Below are positions 42,601 through 57,600 of a stretch of 64,000 nucleotides of DNA, in pieces. The stretch lies in contig LNAC01000135.1 in assembly GCA_002007465.1 (NCBI GenBank), forward strand, positions 2,202,420-2,266,419, given 5' to 3'. Position 1 is the first letter of the stretch; each line of letters starts with the position of its first letter. Below the pieces are notes generated by a model. The model saw only the letters and a list, made by a program, of their open reading frames with translations. It was not told the origin of the DNA and did not search any database. This DNA comes from Ailurus styani (lineage: Eukaryota > Chordata > Mammalia > Carnivora > Ailuridae). A program made the position numbers and the translations under genes.

Positions 42601-45600
42601 TAAGACTAAATGATTCTATATGGAAAAGAACTAGTTAAAATATTATTGCTTTTATACCACAGAATTTTGCCTTTAAATATTCTTATGGGACCGCCTAATA
42701 ATCAAATGCCTTTGGATTTTAAAAAATTGCAATAATATCTTTTAAGTGTGCATAATATCTCGTTCTATAGGTAACTGCCTTGAAGGAAAATATTTTAGTG
42801 AAATTCACTCAGAAATCGGTTTGGACCAACACCCCATGAATACAACATTAAAAGTCTCAATTTATATTCTCAGCAGTAGACTTCACTTTGTTACTCCTTT
42901 CTCTGTGTATCTATAACTTACTAATAAAAATCTTGGCAAAATATTTCTCACTAATAAATGATTTTATATTTTTTAATGTCTTATGCTAGGTAGATAATAA
43001 TATATGACAGTAAGTACTGAATATAATATTGCATTTAATATTTCTTCATTAAAAAATACTTTTAAGGAACATAAATCACTCTTCCAACATTGAGGGAGAC
43101 ATCAAAATTACAAAGGTGAGGGCCCTGCTATCAAAACACAGGTCTTACATAATACAAAAACCAAAAAACCACAAATACGAGAATGCACCCATAATGAATA
43201 AGGAATGCAAAATGGAAAAGGTATATAACAAATGTTCAGGGATGACAATTATAAAACACCTACAGAAAAGGCATAAAAATGTAAATATAAAACTATGTCA
43301 ACCATCAGAACAAGGAGACTGTTTGTATTTATTTTTGTTTCCAAATTTCTTCAACCTTTCCAATATAATAAATATATTTTTAAAACCCAGTTGTATAGTA
43401 CTTTGACATCTCTACTCAAATGTTTCATGTTAATAATATTAAGCAACATTAATTAGTAACTTAATATTGCTATTTCATTTAACCATAAACCCTTTGAAAT
43501 GATTTTTTTAATTGTATGCATATTTGTAATTACAGTTTAGAGTAGGGAAATGTCCAAAGAATTTATTAGATTCTCAAAGGGGTCTGCAAGAATTTTTTAA
43601 AGTTAAAAAATTTACACTGACTTTTATTTTCTCTGCTTTTACAAGCTACTTTGCTGTATGCGTGTGAAATATATATAACATAAAACTTACCATTTTAAAC
43701 CTTTTTAAGTATACAGTTCAGTGGTATTAAATACATTCACATTGTTCTGCAATCATTACCACTATCCACCTGCCGAACTTTCTCATCTTCTCAAACTAAA
43801 ACTCCTTACCCATTCAAACAGTAACTCTCAATTCTTCACCCCTGCCAGCCCCTAACAATAACCATTCTACTTTCTGTTTTCATGAATTTGACTACTCTGG
43901 GAGCTCATTTAAGTGGAGTCATATAATATTTGCCCTTTTGTGTTTGGCTTATTTCACTTAGCATAATGTTACCCATGTTGTAGCATGTATCAGAATTTCC
44001 TTCCTTTTTAAGGCCAAATAATATCCCACTGTAGCTATATACCACATTTTGATTATCCATTCATCTATCAGTGAACATTTAGGTTATTTCCACCTTTTGA
44101 CTATTATGACTAAAGCTGCTATGAACACTGATATATGTTACAGACTGAACTGTGTCCCCCCCAAATTCCATATATTAAAGTCCTAGCCCTCAACGTGACT
44201 ATATTTGGAGACAGGGTCTTTAGGAAGGTAATTAAAGTTAAATGAGGTCATTGGGGACAGAAACTTGTCAGCTTGCGAGTAAAGTAAAATGTCAAATATT
44301 TCACAGATCTCAACAATATCATGTTCTGCTTTATATACTTTATCTCTAATTCCCACAGCAACATTGCAAAGGAGATTCCAAAGTAGTACTATTTTATAGA
44401 TAAGGATACTAACGTTTCAAGGGATTAAAATCACATAGGTAATAAGTGGCAAATCTAAGTGTGTACGTATCCAAAGCCCAGAATCTCTCTATCATTTATT
44501 TACCTTAAATACATTTACCTTAAGTCCTCTATGGTTTCCAGGTTCTTATGTACAATATCGGCTATTTTTCCCATTAAGGGACTAAAATATAAATGTTGAC
44601 TTGCTAGGCAAGAGGAAAATTTCGACAGCACATTAATATCAAACCTAGTAAAGGAAATGTACAAAGGAGATCACTACTATTTACTTTCACTTAAAACAGA
44701 ATATGCAATTATAAAATAAAAGGCAATCAGAAGTATAATATACTACTAATATATTAGTACTATAAAAGGAATGTTTTTTAAATGTTGATTTTTTATTATT
44801 AAAAAAGTAACCCATGCTAACAATAAAAAAGTCAGATACTACTGGAAGATTTTTTTAAAGGGAAAAACACTTGAAAATACTTGAATCATTAATCTATTCA
44901 TTTTTTGAGGTGACAGATCAATTTCAACATAAGGTTGTACATTAACAAAACAACCACACTATAACAGGGCTATGAAAAACTCCAGAATTTTTCTATAGGA
45001 AAAATGATCCCATTTCTTTAACAAGTAAATGGCAAGACAAAAGAGAAAGAAGGAGAATTGTTACAGATTTTAAAATATTCTTGGGAAAAAAAAAAGACTC
45101 TGAATTCACTAAAACAAGCATAAAGAAGTCCACAGCAGCACAGTATGTTAATAGAAAAAAACTGCAAACAATCTAAATATCTATCAAAAGTACACTGGAT
45201 AAACTGTACATATTCATAAAATGCTACACAGCAATAAAAAAGAACAAATCATTCAAATCATGGTGAAATCTTTAAAACAAATACATGCTAATTACCCTTG
45301 CTATGATCCATCATACAATGTTAACCCATAATGTATCCTATTTGAATCATTACAAATTATGCTTATATAATATTTATAAACATTTTAACAAAATCATTGA
45401 TTAATAGCTAATGTAGTAACAAAAAATTAACATCATAGGCCACAGAGACCAAAAAACCATGAGTTAATGTTATTTTATGACACTATTAAAAATTCTACAT
45501 AGGAAATACAAATTAGAGTTTTAAAATTTTTTAAATATTATCATTACGAAAAAATAAAAGTATCACTAAAAATAAAGAACATCATATAGAATAAAATCTT

Positions 45601-48600
45601 CTAAGCTATTTTGAAATGAAAAAGTAAAAGGATATGTCTGATTGGGAAGTACAACTGTAATTTGCAATTTAACTGTTAAACAGAAAAACAAAATAAAGCA
45701 TCTCTTTTACAACTGATTTGTCCGACCTCCATAATACACAACAATGCTGCTTTAAAGAAAAATTTTTAAAAATTGAGCTATTGTCAACAATGACCAAATT
45801 TAACCCAAATATCCAGCAATTTGGACTGCTCACAAAAGAGATAAGGTATTTCTCCTTGCTCTCAATAAAAGATAGTTATAAATAAAGAGAATGCAAAAAT
45901 GGAGAAGGCAGATGGGTTTAGGTCATGAGATTTATTAAAATCACAGTTCAGTAAATGAATGTAGAATTTCTCAGCCCAGAGAATTGTTCAATCCTATTTA
46001 ATTTAATCCAGGACATATTAACAAAGGCCAACAGAGCTTGCCCATACATAACTACAATTTTAAGAATTTATCTTGGTTTATGCTTTAAGAAGCAATATGC
46101 TGAAAGGGCTTAAGATGGGGTAATAATAACCAATAATGAACCTGCTCTTCTCTGTCTAAATATCCTGTTGTTGGGTGTGGCGCATAAACAATGAATCTTA
46201 GATCACTGAAAAAATAAAGGAAGAAAAGGAAAGGAAAATAAAGAAAACAATAAATATAGAAAGTATAGAAATATAGAAAAAAAATAAAGAAAGGAAAAAA
46301 ATATATATCCTGCTGTTTATTCTGCATCTTACTCAATCTTTTCCTTTCTGCCCTAGGTTTCTACTTGGTTTAGGGGAGCTGTTCTGTGTTTTGTTGGTTT
46401 TGTTTTTTACTTTTTATTTATTTATTTATTTATTATTATTTTTTTAAAGATTTTATTTATTTATTTGACACAGAGAGAGAGATTACAAGTAGGCAGAGAG
46501 GCAGGCAGAAAGAGGAGGAAGCAGGCTCCCTGGAGAGCAGAGAGCCCGATGCGGGCCTTGATCCCAGGACCCTGAGATCATGACCTGAGCCAAAGGCAGA
46601 GGCTTTAACCCACTGAACCACCCAGGCACCCTGTTTTTTACTTTTTAATCCCCATTACCTATTTCGGCCATCCCCCGGCCCCCACACCTCTGGTAACCAT
46701 CAGTTTGTTCTCCACACTTAACAGTCTGTTTCTTGGTTTGTCTCTCCTCTCTTTCTTTTCCCGTTGTTCATTTGTTTTGTTTCTTAAATTCCACATATGA
46801 GTGAGATTATATGGTATTCGTCTTTCTCTGACTTACTTCACTTAGCATTATACTCCCTAGATCCATCCATGTTGTTGCAAATGGTAAGATTTCATTATTT
46901 TTTAAAACTGAGTAGTATTCCATTGTATAAATGTACAATATTCTTCTTTAGCCACTCATCTATTGATGGACACTTGGGCAGCTTCTATAGTTTAGCTAAA
47001 TAAAGGGGCTATAAGCATTGGAGTGTTTGTATCCCTTTGAATTAATGTTTTTATATTTTGGGGGTAAATACCCAGTAGTGCCAATACTGGATCATAGGGT
47101 AGCTCTATTTTTAACTTTTTGAGGAACCTCTATACTGTTTTCCACAGTAACTGCATCAGTTTACATTCCCACCAACAATGCAAGAGGGTTCCTTATTCTC
47201 CAAATCTTTGCCAACACCTGTTTTTTGTGTTGTTGATTTTAAGTCATTCTGACAGGTGTGAGGCATTATCTCATTGTAGTTTTCATTTGGATTTCCCTGA
47301 TGATGAGTGATGTTGAGCATCTTTTCATGGGTCTGTTGGCCATCTGGATGTCTTCTTTGGAGAAATGTCTGTTCATGTCTTCTGCCCATTTTTAATTAGT
47401 TTATTTGTTTTGGGGGTGTTTTGTTGTATCACTTCTTTTAATTTTGGACACTAACCCTTTATCAGGTACATCATTTGCAAATATCTTCTCCCATTCAGTA
47501 AGCTGCCTTTTAGGTTTGTTGATTATTTCCTTTACTGGGCAGAAGCTTTTTATTTTGATGTAGTTCCTATAGTTTATTTTTGCTTTTATTTCCCTTGACT
47601 CAGGAGATGTATCTAGAAAAATGCTGCTATGATCAATGTCAGAGAAATTACTGCTTGTGCTCACTTCAAAGATGTGTATGGTTGGCTTTAGGTTTCACAT
47701 TTAGGTCTTTAATCCATTTTGAGTTTATTTTGCTGTATGGTGAAAAAAAAAGAAAGTGGGACAATTTGATCATTTTACATATGGATGTCCAGCTTTCAAA
47801 ACACCATTGTTGAAGAGACTGTCTTTTGCCCATTTGATATTGATTCCTCCTTTGTCAAAGATTAACTGACCATATAATTGTGGGGTTATTATTGTGGGTT
47901 TATTTCTAGGTTTTCTGTTCTATTCCATTGATCTGTCTAGTTTTATGCCAGTACCGTAGTGTTTTATTTACTGCTGCTTTGTCATATAACTTGAAATCTG
48001 AAATAGTGATACCTCCAGTTTTGTTTTTCTTTTCCAAGATTGCTTTGGCTATTAGAGGTCTTTTGTGGTTCCATTCCAATTTTAGGATTGTTTGTTCTAG
48101 TTCATGAAAAATGCTGTTAGTATTTGATAGGGATTGCATTAAATATGTAGACTGCTTTGGGTAGTAGACATTTTACCAATATTTGTTCTTCCAATCCATG
48201 AACATGAATGTCTTTCCATTTCTTTACATCACCTTGAATTTCTTTCATCAATTTCATCAATTTTATAATTCTCAGAGTATAAGTCTTTTGCTTCTTTGGT
48301 TAAGTTTATTCCTAGATATTTTATTGATTTTGGTGCAATTGTAAATGAGAATGTTTTCTTAATTTCATTTTTGGTGGCTTCATTATTAGTGTATAGGAAT
48401 GCAACAAGTTTCTGCACATTGATTTTGCATCCTGCAACTTTACTGAATTTATTTATCAGTTCTAGTAGTTTTTTGGTGGAGTCTTTAAAGTTTTCTATAT
48501 ATAGTATCATGTCATCTGCAAATTTTGAGAGTTTTACTTCTTCCTCTAAATTTGGATGTCTTTTATTTCTTTATGTTGTCTAATTCCTCTGGCTAGGACT

Positions 48601-51600
48601 TCTAGTACTATGTTGAGTAAAACTGGTGTTGTCTTGTCCTGACCTTAGGGGAAAAGGTCTGCTTTTCACCCTTGAGTATGATGTTGGCTGTGGGTTTTTC
48701 ATATAAGGTCTTTATTATGTTGGGCTTTGTTCCCTCTAGACCTAATTTGCAGGGGGTTTTTATCATGAATGGATGTTGTACTTTGTCAACTGCTTTTTCT
48801 GCATCTAATGAAATGGTCATATGGTTTTTATCCTTTCTTCTACTGATGATGTATCACATTGATTATTTTGTGAATATTAAACCACCCTTGCATCCCTGGA
48901 ATAAATCCCACTTGATCGTGATGTATGATTTTTTTAATGTATTATTGATTCGATTTGCTAATATTGCGTTGAGGATTTTTGCATTTACATGTATGAGAGA
49001 TATCGGCCCGCAGTTACCTTTTTTTGTTGTATCTTTATCTGATTTTGGTATCAGTGTTGACACTGGCCTCATAGAATGAATTTGGAAGTTTTCCTTCTGC
49101 TTCTATTTTTTGGAATAGTTTGAGAAGAATAGGTATTAACTCTTCTTTAAATGTTTAGTAGAATTTGCCTGTGAAACCATTTGGTCCTGGACTTCTGATT
49201 TTTGTTTTGTTTTGTTTTTTAAAGATTTTATTTATTTATTTGACAGAGGGAGAGAGGTCACAAGTAGGCAGAAAGGCAGGCAGAGAGAGAGAGGAGGAAG
49301 CAGGCTCCCTGCCGAGCAGAGAGCCCAATGTGCGTCTCAATCCCAGGACCCTGAGATCATGACCTGAGCTGAAGGCAGAGGCTTTAACCCACTGAGCCAC
49401 CCAGGCACCCAGATTTTTGGTTTTTTGATTACTGATTCACTGCTTGTAATCAATCTGTTCAAATTTTCTATTTCCTCCTGCTTTAGTTTTGGTAGGCGGT
49501 ATGTTTCTAAGAATTTATCCATTTTTTCTAAGTTGTCCAATTTGTTGGCATAGAGGTTTACATAATATTCTATTACAGTTGTTTGTATTTCTGTAGTGTT
49601 GATTGTTTTTTTAAAGATTTTATTTATTTTACAGAGAGATAGAGAGCATGAGTGATGGGATGGCAGAGGGAAAGGGAGAGAGAGAATCCTAAGCAGACTC
49701 CGTGCTAAGTGTGGAGTCTGACACAGGGCTCCATCCCAGAATCATGATATCATGACCTGAGCCAAAAATCAAGATTTGGACACTTAACTGACTGAGCCAT
49801 CCACGCACCCCCCTGTGGGGCTGGTTGTTATTTCTTCTCTTTCATTAGTGATTTTATTTGGATTCTCTCTCTCACTCTCTGATAACTCTGGCTAGAGGTT
49901 TATCAATTTTGTTGATCTTTTCAAAGAACCAGCCCCTGGTTTCAGTGATCTTTCTATTGTGTATTTTTTGTTTCTACATCATTTATTTCTGCTCTAATCT
50001 TCATTATTTCCTTCCTTTTGCTCAGTTTGGGTTTTTTGTTCTTCTTTTTCTAACTCCTTTAAGTGTAAGGTTACATTGTTTGAGATTTTTCTTGCTTCTT
50101 GTTGTCAGCCTGTATTACTATAAACTTCCCTCAAGACTTCTGCTACATCCCAAAGACTTTGGAAACTTGATTTTTTAATTTTAATTTGTTTCAATGTATT
50201 TTTTTATTTGTTTGACTTCTCAGTACATCAATTCATTGTTTAGTAACATGTTATTTAACCTCCAGGTATTTGTGTTCTTTGTGTTCCATGGTTTTTATTT
50301 TTCATCAAGGTATAACTGACATTTAACATTACATTAGATTTCAGGTATACAACATGATGAATTGATATTTATATACACTGTGAAATGATTACCCCAATAA
50401 GTCTAGTTTCCTCATTATCATATAAAGTTACAGAATATGTAACATAATATCATTGACTATGGCCACCATGCCGTACATTGCAACCCTCTGACATATTTGT
50501 GACTGGAAATTTGTACCTCCTGACCACCACCTTCTCCTATTTTGCCCATCCTCCAACTACCCTCCCCACTGGCAACCACCAATCTATTCTCTGCATTTGT
50601 AAGTTTTGTTTTGTTCACTCCTTTGTTTTTAGATTTCCATATATAAAAGAAATATTTGTCTTTGTCTGATTTATTTTACTTGGCCTAATATCCACAAGGT
50701 CCATCCATGTATTTACAAATGGCAAAATTTCATTCTTTATTATGGATGAGTAATATTCCATTATGTGCATGTGTTCATGTGTGTACACACACATCTTTAT
50801 CCATTCATCCATCGGTGGACACTTTGGTTGTTTCTTTATCTTGAATATTATAAATAATGCTACCATGAACAAATATCTTTGATTAGGATTTTTATTTTCA
50901 TTGGATAAATACCCAGAAGTGGACTTATTGGATTATATGGTAACACTATTTTTAGTTTTTGTGGTAACTCCATAATGTTTTCCATAGTGGCTGTACCCAT
51001 TTATATTTCCACCAATAGTGCAAGAGGGTTCTCTTTTCCTCAAATCCTCACCAACACTTGTTATTTCTTATCTTTTTGACAATGGCCATTCTGACAGTAG
51101 TAAGATGATACCTCACAGTGGTTTTGATTTGCGATTCTGATGATTAGTGATGTTGAGAATATTTTCATGTGCCAACTGGCCATCAGTATGTCTTCTCTGG
51201 AAAAAGATGTATTCAGGTCCTCTATTCATATTAATTAATTAATTAATTAATCAGATTGTTGTTATTGAGTTGCAGGAGTTCTCTACATATTTTGGATATA
51301 AACCCCTATTCAGATATATGATTTGCAAAGATCTTTTCCCATTCAGTAGGTTGCCTTTTTGTCAATGATTTTCTTCACTGTGCAAAAGCTTTTTAGTTTA
51401 ATGTAGTCTACTTGATTTATTTTGCTTTTGTTGACATTGCTCTTGGAGTCAGATCCAAAAAAAGAAAAAAAAAATACCACCAAGAGCAATTTCAAGGAGC
51501 TTACTGCCTGTTTTCATCTAGGAGTATTATGCCTTCTGGTCTTGTATTCAAGTGGTTTACTCCACTTTGAGTTTATTGTTGCATATGGTGTAAGATAGTG

Positions 51601-54600
51601 GTCCAGTTTCATTGTTTTGCACATGACTGCTCAGTTCTTCCAGAATCATTTACTGAAGAGACTATTCCTTCTTCATTATATATTCTTGCCACCTTTGTCA
51701 TGAGTTAATTGACCATCTGTGCACAGGCTTATTTCCTGGCTTTCTATTCCATTCTATTGATCTATTGATCTATGTGTCTGTTTTTATGCCAATAATACAC
51801 TGTTTTGATTACTATAGCTTTCTAATATGGTTTGAAATCAGGGAGAATGGTGCTTCCTCTGTTTGTTCTCAAGACTGTTTTGGCTAGGGGTGCCTGGGTG
51901 GCTCAGTAGGTTAGGTGGCTGCCTTCAGCTCAGGTCAGGATCCTGGGGTCCTGGGATCGAGCCCTGCACTGGGTTCCCTGCTCAGCGAGGAGCCTGCTTC
52001 TCCCTCTCCCTCTGCCACCCCCCTGCTAGTGCTCGTTCACTCACTCTCTCTCTCAAATAAATTTTTTTTTTAAAAAAGATCATTTTGGCTATTAGGGATC
52101 TTTTGTGATTCCATACAAATTTTAGGATTATTTGTTCTATTTTTGTGAAAACCCCCATTGGAATTTTGATAGAGTTGCACTAAATCTATATGTTGCTTTG
52201 GGTAATATGGACATTTTAGCAATATAAATTCTTCCAATCCATAAAATGGAATAGCTTTCAATTTATTTGTGTCCTCTTTGATGTCTTTCACCAATGTCTT
52301 AACTTCCAGTGTACAGGTCTTTCACCTCATTGTTTAAAATAATCCCTAGGTATTTCATTCTTTTTAAAACAATTGTTAAGTGGGATTGTCCTCTTACAAT
52401 GGGATTGTCCTTCTGCGTCTCACTGTTTGTTGTTAGTGTACAAAAGCACAACAGAGTTTTTTATATTGACTTTGTATCTTGTAACTTCATTGAACTACTT
52501 TACTAGTTCTCACAGGTTTTTGGTGGTCTTTAGGGTTTTCTAAATATAAAATCATGTCATCTGCAAACAGTGACAGCTTTACTTCTTCTTTTCCAATTTG
52601 GGTGCCTTTTATTTCTTTTTCTTGTCTAACTGCTCTGGCTACAATTTTCAATACTGTATTGAATAAAAGTGATGAGTGGGTATCTTTGTCTTGCTCATGA
52701 CCTTGAGGAAAAATGTTCTGCTTTCCACTACTGAGTATGATCTTACTTGTGGGTATGTCATTTATGGCCTTTGCATTCCTTCTCTACCTACTTTGTTCAG
52801 GGTTTTTTTTTTTATCATAAATGGATTTTGAATTGCGTCAAATGCTTTCTCTGCATCTACTGAGATCTATTGAGATGTGCATATAATTTTTATCCTCCAT
52901 TTTGTTAATGTGGTATATCACATTGATTGATTTGTGGATGTTGAACCATCCTTCATCCTTGAAATAAATCCCACTTGACAATGGTATATGATCTTTCTAA
53001 TGTATTTTTGAATTTGGCTTGCTAATATTTTGTTTAAGATTTTTACATTTATGTTCATCAGGGATACTGACTTGTAATTTTTTTTTTTTATGGTGTCCTT
53101 GTCTGCTTTTGGTATCACAGTAATGCTGGCCTTGTAAAATGAGTTGGGAGTGTTCCCTCCTCTTCAAATTTTTGGGAGAGTTTGAGAAGAATAGGAATTA
53201 AATCTTCTTTGAAAGTTTGGTAGAATTCACCACTGAAGCTGTCTTCTCCTGGACTTCTGTTTGTTGGGAGTTTTTGTTTTTTAATTAATTTGTTTGTTTA
53301 TGTATTCATTTTTATTGTTATGTTAGTTGCTATATGGTACATCATTAGTTTTTGAGGTAATGTTCCACGATTCATTGTTTGCATATAACACCCACTGTTC
53401 CATGCAATCTGTGCCCTCCTTTCTACCCACCACCAGGATCACCCATCCCCCCGCCTTCTAAAACCCTTGGTTTGTTTCCCCAAGTCCACAGTCTCTCATG
53501 GTTTGTCTCCCACTCTACTGGGAGTTTTTTGATTACTGCTTCAATCTCCTTGCTAGTAATTGGTCTATTCAGACTATTTCTTCATGATTTAGTCTTGGAA
53601 GACTGTTTCTAGGAATTTATCTATTTCTTATAAGTTGTCCAATTTATTGGCCTCTTATTAGCCTTTATTTTAGTATCAGTTATAATGTTCCCTCTTTCTT
53701 TTCAGATTTCATTTAAGCTTTCTTTCTTAGTAAATAAAGTTTTATCAATTGTTTACTTTTTCAAAGAACCAGTTTAGTTTCATTGATCTTTTCCTTTTTT
53801 TCCTTTTAAGATTCTATTTATTTGAGAAAGAGAGAGTACAAGAGTGGGGCGGTGGGAAGGTGGGGAAAAGGAGAGGGAGACTCCCCACTAAGTGGGGAGC
53901 CTGGCATGGGGCTCAATCCCAGGACCCCAAGATCATGATCTGAGCCAGGGCAGATGCTTAACCACCTGAGCCATCCAGGTGACCCTCATTGATCTTGTCT
54001 ATATTCTCTCTAGCCTATTTTTTATTTGAGAGAGAGTGAGTGTGTATGCACACAAGTGGGGGGAGGGGCAGAGGAGGGAGAGGGAAAGAATCTCAAGCAG
54101 ACTCCATGCTGAGAGCAGAGCCCAACTCGGGCCTCAATCTCACAACCCTGAGATCACAGCCTGAGCTGAAACCAAGTCAGACACTTAACTGCACCACAAA
54201 GGTGCCCCTCTTTAGTCTCTATGTCATTTATTTCTTCTCTGACCTGTTATTTCCTTCCTTCTACTAACTTTGGGTTTCATTTGCTCTTTGTTTTCTAGAT
54301 CCTTTAGGTATAAAGTTGGATTATTTCAGATATTACTTGTTTCCTGAAGTAGGTCTCTACCAGTATGGACTTCCCCATTACAACTGCTTTTGCTGCAGAT
54401 TTTGGAAAGGTATACTTTCATTTTCATTTATCAAGGTATTTTTTTATTTCTCCTTCAATTTCTTAATTGACCCACTGGTTGTCTGGTGGCATGTTGGTAA
54501 ATAGCTACATATTTGTAATTTTTCTAGTTTTTTGTGATTTCCACTGTCATATCACTGTGGTCTGTAAAGATGCTTGATAGGGTTTCAATCTTCTAAAATT

Positions 54601-57600
54601 TCTTGAGATTTGTTTTGTAGCCAAACGTATTATTAATCCTGGAAAATGTTCCACTTGAGAAGAATGTGTATTCTGCTGCTTTTTGGTAGAATGTTCTGCA
54701 TATATCTAAATCCCTCTGGGCTGATGTGTTTTAAAGGCTGATGTTTCCTTATCATTTCTGTATGGATGATCTATTCATTGATATAAGTGGGATATTAAAG
54801 GCCCTTATTATCATTGGATTGCTGTCAGTTTCTCTCTTTAGGTCTGTTAATATTGCTTTATACTTCTAGTGCTCCTATGTTGGGTGCATAAATATTTATA
54901 AATGTTGTATCTTCTTCCTAGATTACACCCTTTATCATTATGTGATGCTCATCTTTTTCTTTTATTAGTCTATTTTAAATCTATTTTGTCTGATGCAAGT
55001 ATAGCTACCCCAGCTTACTTTTGATTTCCATTTGCATGAAACAACTTTTTCCATCTCTTCACTTTTAACTTGTATGTGTCAATACATCTGAAGGGAGCCT
55101 CTTATAGGCAGCATATAGATGGATCTTGCTTTTTTTTTTTTAATCCATTCAACCACTCTATCTTTTGATTGAAGAATTTAGTCCATTTATGGGGGGGGTA
55201 CCATTTTCATCAAAACATTATTAAATTAATAACCATACGCAGCCTGAGCTGTGTATGAGTTATTAAAGGCTTAAGTCCTTAGCTAAAACCATGAAAACTG
55301 CTTCCCCTTTTCCATGTTCACAGAGCGGCTAGTGTTCATAGTTATGCCAGCCTTATGGCCTGCAAAAGCAAGAGCAAGATTCTGCTGAACTGGAATGGAG
55401 CCAGGGATGAGGGCACTGAGCCAACCCCTCTAGGCAGTGATCTTGTGCTCTGAAGACAGATGGAGAACATGAAGGTTCTTTTCTGGCTAGGATAAGGCAT
55501 GTCGTTTATGGAAAAGAAAGCCACAAGAGAGGCTAGGGAAGGGAGACAGGAATTGCTTTTTACTGACCTGGTAGTAGGTTCTGCAGTAAAGCCCCTTAAG
55601 GTTTAAGGGCATATTTTCTGCTTCCTTTCTTCTTTCTGCAACTTTTCCTGCTGCCTAAGCTGCCATGCCTGTAATCTAGCATCCATTTTCTCTGACAGCA
55701 GTACAACTCATCTTGCAAACTTCTACCTTTGGGCTTTTCTTCGAAGCTAGCCTTTCACTGGAGGTGCAAGGCAGCCACCTGTGTAAGACCAGTTTGGGAA
55801 CTCTGTAAGAGGCCCATAGCCAGAGGGGTTGGAAGCCAGGAGAAAAAGAGTCCAGTGAGGATTCAGCCCAGATTCTGATCCCCCAGTTCTCCCCAGACCG
55901 GCACTCCCTGGAGTTGTCACTGGCTGCCCACCAGAGCCACCACACTGCTGTCCAGTTCGGGACACCTAAAGCAACCATGCTGAGGCCACAGAGCCAGAAG
56001 TGGGTGTCAGTCCATTTATGTTTAAAATAATTATAGATGGGTATCTACTGATTATCATTTTGTAATCTGTTTCCTAGCTTTAGTTCTTTACTTTCATATG
56101 TTTGTTACCAATTGGCCTTTCTTTTCAACTTAAAGTACCTTTAATGAGTCTTATACAACTAATTTAGTAGTGGTGAACTTGTTCAGTTTTTGCTTGTCTG
56201 GAAAACTTTCTCTCCTTCAATTCTGAATGATAATTTTCTCAGGTAGTCTTGGTTGGAAGTTTTTTTGGTTTCAGCACTTTGAATATATCATGCAATTCCC
56301 TTTTGGCCTGCAAAGTTTCTGCTGAAAACCTGGTAAGAATCTTGGGCGGGGTGGGTGGGGGAAGAGAGGGCAGGTCTCTTGTACATAACAAGCTGTTTTT
56401 CTCTTGCTGCTTTTAAGAGTCTCTAACTTTTGATGTTTTAATTATAATGTATCTTGGTGTGAATCTCTTTGGGTTCACCTTATTTGGAACTCTCTGAGAT
56501 TCCTAGATCTCAATGTCTGTTTCCTTCCCCGGGTTGGTGAAGTTCTCCGCTATTATTTCTTCACATAAGTTTTCTATCCCCACTCCCTCTTTCTTCTTCT
56601 TCTGGGACACCTATTATGAGAACATTATTTCACTTGATGTTGTCCATAGCCCCGATAAGCTAACTCCATTTTTTTTTTCTTGCTGCTGTGTTTGAGTGAG
56701 TTCCACTCCCCTGGTCCCAGTCACTAATCCTTTCTTCTGGTTCATCTAGTCTACTGTTGAACCTCTGTAGTATGTCTTTCAGTTTAGTTATTATATTCTT
56801 CAGTTCCACGACTTCTGTTTGTACTTATGTTTTCCATCTCTTTCTTGAAGTTTTGTGTTCATCCATTCTTCTATGAGATCAGTGAACATCTTTATGACCA
56901 TTGTTTTGAACTTATCCCTTACTTATCCCTGTTTCGTTAAGTTTTTTTCCAGGGGTTTTATCTTCTTTCATTTAGAACATATTCCTTTGTTTTCTTGTTT
57001 TTCCTTGAATTTCGGTGTCTGTTCTTATGTATTAGGCAAAATAGCTATCTCTTCAGTCTTAAAGGAGTGGTCACAGGAAGACTGGAATATTTCAGTCTGC
57101 TATTTGTGTAGTGCTTTATGGGTATTAGCCTGCCAAGAACTCTCTGATTGGTTCAGTCCCACGGGTCCCAGAAACACAAGCCTCCCTGGACACTGGAGGC
57201 ACATGTTCAAAGGGCCTTCCCTCTGTGGACTGCCATACTTGCTAGCTTTGGCAGAGCCAAAGAGAAGTACCAGGCCAAGGCAAAGCTGCCTACCAGCTTT
57301 AACAGCGTGGGGTCATGGGGAGCCCTGGGCCAGGGCAAGCTGGTCCAATAGGTTTGGTGGGGCAGAGCCACAGAAGAGCAAAAAGGCAGGGCAAACAGCT
57401 TTTACAAGGTAGAGGGAGTGTGCAAAAATGACACCTGCCAGTTCTGGTGCTGGCAAAGTAGAAGAGTGCAGAAATGGTGCCCACCAGTGCCTCTAGCAAC
57501 AGAGAGAGTTCCAATAGACCTCTGTCCCTCTGGCAGGCACTTTAAGCTTACCCAATGAATCCATCACATATGGCCTAAGCGCTTTCAAACTGCTACTTTT

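Larger units (their letters stand above)
46640..50292 (-). mobile_element. 5'-truncated L1, antisense to the window
   Basis: Starts with antisense 3' UTR text (ccccacacctctggtaacc, 'cacatatgagtgagattatatggtattcg') and continues into ORF2 read on the minus strand. ORF2 pieces include the C-terminal [14 protein letters not shown] region near 48.1 kb ([20 protein letters not shown]) and reverse-transcriptase text near 49.0 kb ([16 protein letters not shown]). Frameshifts and stops are spread throughout, so it is dead. About 3.2 kb after removing two SINEs. It ends inside ORF2, where the next L1's 3' end begins. Confidence 0.88.

Noticed and set aside
47156..49540. Several minus-strand frames resembling reverse transcriptase pieces
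   Set aside because: Real L1 ORF2 wording, but broken by stops and frameshifts; annotated as one dead L1 and not as genes.
56855..57412. 185-residue plus-strand frame
   Set aside because: It runs antisense through the 5' part of the old L1; no start context or family match.
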